Of a stretch of DNA of 5,536 nucleotides, positions 4,637 to 5,536 are shown piece by piece. Source of the DNA: Bacillota bacterium. GTDB lineage: Bacteria > Bacillota_E > Symbiobacteriia > Symbiobacteriales > Symbiobacteriaceae. The DNA is taken from positions 1-5,536 of the forward strand of contig QGVE01000150.1 in assembly GCA_003242675.1 (NCBI GenBank). Reading direction: 5' to 3'. Within the stretch, counting starts at the first letter, position 1; the number at the start of each line of letters is the position of its first letter. The notes below the pieces were generated by a model. The model was not told the origin of the DNA. It saw only the letters and a list, made by a program, of their open reading frames with translations, and did no database searches. The position numbers and the translations under genes are program-made.

Positions 4637-5536
4637 CTACACCTCCCAGTACTTCCGCACGTGGCCCTTCCGGGCGATGAGGCCGCGGATCTCCAGCATG
4701 GCCGTGTACGTGGGCAGGATGTACAGCAGGTCCCCCGGCTGGATGAAGCGCAGCCCCTGCTTCAAGGCCCGCTCCGGATCCTTCTCCACCACGATCTTGG
4801 CCGGATCCAGGCCGGCGTACTTCAGCCGCACGGCCATGTCCTCCGCCCGCAGACCGGTGCAGATGACGAAGTTGACCTCGGACTGGTGGCCGGCCAGGGC
4901 CTCGAAGTCCACGTCCCACAGCCAGGAGACGTCGGTGCCGTCCGCGTAACGGTCGTTGATGGCGATCACCAGGTTCTTGCGGGCCCCGGCCTGCAGCACC
5001 GTCTGGATCACCGAGTCGAACCCGGCGGGGTTCTTCACCAGGGCCATGAAGACCTGCCGGTCGCCGATGGCGATGCTCTCCATCCGCCCGAACTGGCTGG
5101 TGGTCGCCTCCAGCCCCTGCCGGATGGCCGGGAGCGGGAGGCCCAGGGCGACCGCACCGGCCGCGGCGGCAAGGGCGTTGTACACGTTGTACAGCCCCGG
5201 AATCTGCAGCCGCACCTCGCAGGCGCCCTCGGGGGTCACGAGCCGGAAGGAGGAGCCCCGGGCGCCCACGTCCCACAGCCGGTCGATGTAGACCTGGGGC
5301 TCAGGCCGGCGGTGGCCGCAGGCCGGGCAGCGGTAGTCGCCCAGGTGGGCAAAGTGGAGGACCCGATACACGTAGGGGCTGCCGCACTGCACGCAGTGGC
5401 GGGCGTCGCCGGCTCTCCGCCCGCTGCCCTGCTGGGCGGGCGGCCTCTCTTTATCACCATACCAGTACATGTGTCTATTACCTCTGGCCTGCCCCTGACG
5501 TGACTCGTATACATGTGGTGCAGGAAGTACCAACGA
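4637..5536 (-). CDS. murT: Lipid II isoglutaminyl synthase, Mur ligase-like subunit MurT (5' part cut by the window edge)
   Basis: About 299 C-terminal residues of MurT; the frame is open at the right edge, and the N-terminal ATP-binding region (P-loop) that full-length MurT of about 440-460 residues has must lie outside. Visible parts, counted from base 5533: a MurT zinc ribbon with Cys47, Cys50, Cys69 and Cys72 in CVQCG...HLGDYRCPACGHRRP; the Mur ligase link GLYNVYNALAAAAGAVALGL at 113-132; then the C-terminal MurT domain with VKNPAGFDSVIQ, NDRYADGTDVSWLWDVDF (193-210), which carries the Asp believed to complete the GatD triad, LRAEDMAVRLKYAGL and ILPTYTAMLEIR. MurT activates D-Glu of lipid II with ATP and accepts ammonia from GatD. 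Oddities: bases 5451-5536 are about 49% GC, far below the rest, and the region expected to hold the Mur ligase LNxDDP motif reads LVLPAPHVYE. Confidence 0.9.
   Translation of the reverse strand, partial: SLVLPAPHVYESRQGQARGNRHMYWYGDKERPPAQQGSGRRAGDARHCVQCGSPYVYRVLHFAHLGDYRCPACGHRRPEPQVYIDRLWDVGARGSSFRLVTPEGACEVRLQIPGLYNVYNALAAAAGAVALGLPLPAIRQGLEATTSQFGRMESIAIGDRQVFMALVKNPAGFDSVIQTVLQAGARKNLVIAINDRYADGTDVSWLWDVDFEALAGHQSEVNFVICTGLRAEDMAVRLKYAGLDPAKIVVEKDPERALKQGLRFIQPGDLLYILPTYTAMLEIRGLIARKGHVRKYWEV
5466..5517. repeat. Direct repeat TACATGTG in the low-GC end of murT
   Basis: TACATGTG occurs at 5466-5473 and 5510-5517, 44 bp apart; each copy contains the palindrome ACATGT. Both lie in the only AT-rich stretch of the murT coding sequence. 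It may be chance, or the footprint of an insertion or duplication. Confidence 0.3.

Noticed and set aside
4635..5276. Upstream extension of the gatD frame through murT.
   Set aside because: It lies out of frame over the conserved MurT domain and reads as Arg/Gly/Pro-rich nonsense; the GTG at 4634 has its own Shine-Dalgarno.
5531..5533. TTG at the right edge as the murT start.
   Set aside because: The frame stays open to the last base, there is no room to see a ribosome binding site, and a start here would remove the ATP-binding domain of MurT.

Overview
The window is high-GC DNA (roughly 70% over most of its length) with strongly GC-biased third codon positions. Its gene set is Gram-positive: a menaquinone prenyltransferase, a lipoprotein, a secreted peptidoglycan amidase, and a GatD/MurT pair that amidates lipid II. 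This combination suggests a high-GC Firmicute of the Symbiobacterium type or an actinobacterium-like relative. That is an inference from gene content and composition; no rRNA or other marker is present.

Layout. Bases 1-331 hold no complete gene. They contain the last 38 codons of a frame that enters from the left edge, a dense series of hairpins, an 8-bp direct repeat bracketing a perfect hairpin, a perfect 16-bp palindrome, and a TATAAT box just upstream of the first gene. Bases 332-1231 (+) encode a UbiA-family prenyltransferase, most likely MenA. A strong hairpin terminator follows. Bases 1397-2068 (-) encode a lipoprotein resembling the DcrB/LpqN/PsbP group. A divergent intergenic region of about 190 bp leads to 2261-3784 (+), a secreted three-part wall hydrolase: SLT-like domain, Amidase_2 domain, golvesin-like C-terminal domain. 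A perfect 19-bp stem hairpin separates it from two convergent genes on the minus strand: gatD (4634-3891) and, upstream of it, murT (from beyond the right edge to 4637). The murT stop and gatD start are separated by 2 nt.

How they work together. MurT and GatD form the lipid II isoglutaminyl synthase, which converts the D-Glu of the stem peptide to D-isoglutamine. The neighbouring amidase would cleave the bond between the glycan and that stem peptide, so the right half of the window concerns cell-wall synthesis and remodelling. MenA supplies the respiratory quinone pathway and has no obvious link to the others.

I found no clearly new system. The parts most worth a second look are the structured left edge, which could be the right end of an IS200/IS605-type element with its guide RNA; the paired TGTCC/GGACA dyads upstream of menA; the three-domain amidase; and the low-GC stretch at the right edge inside murT.
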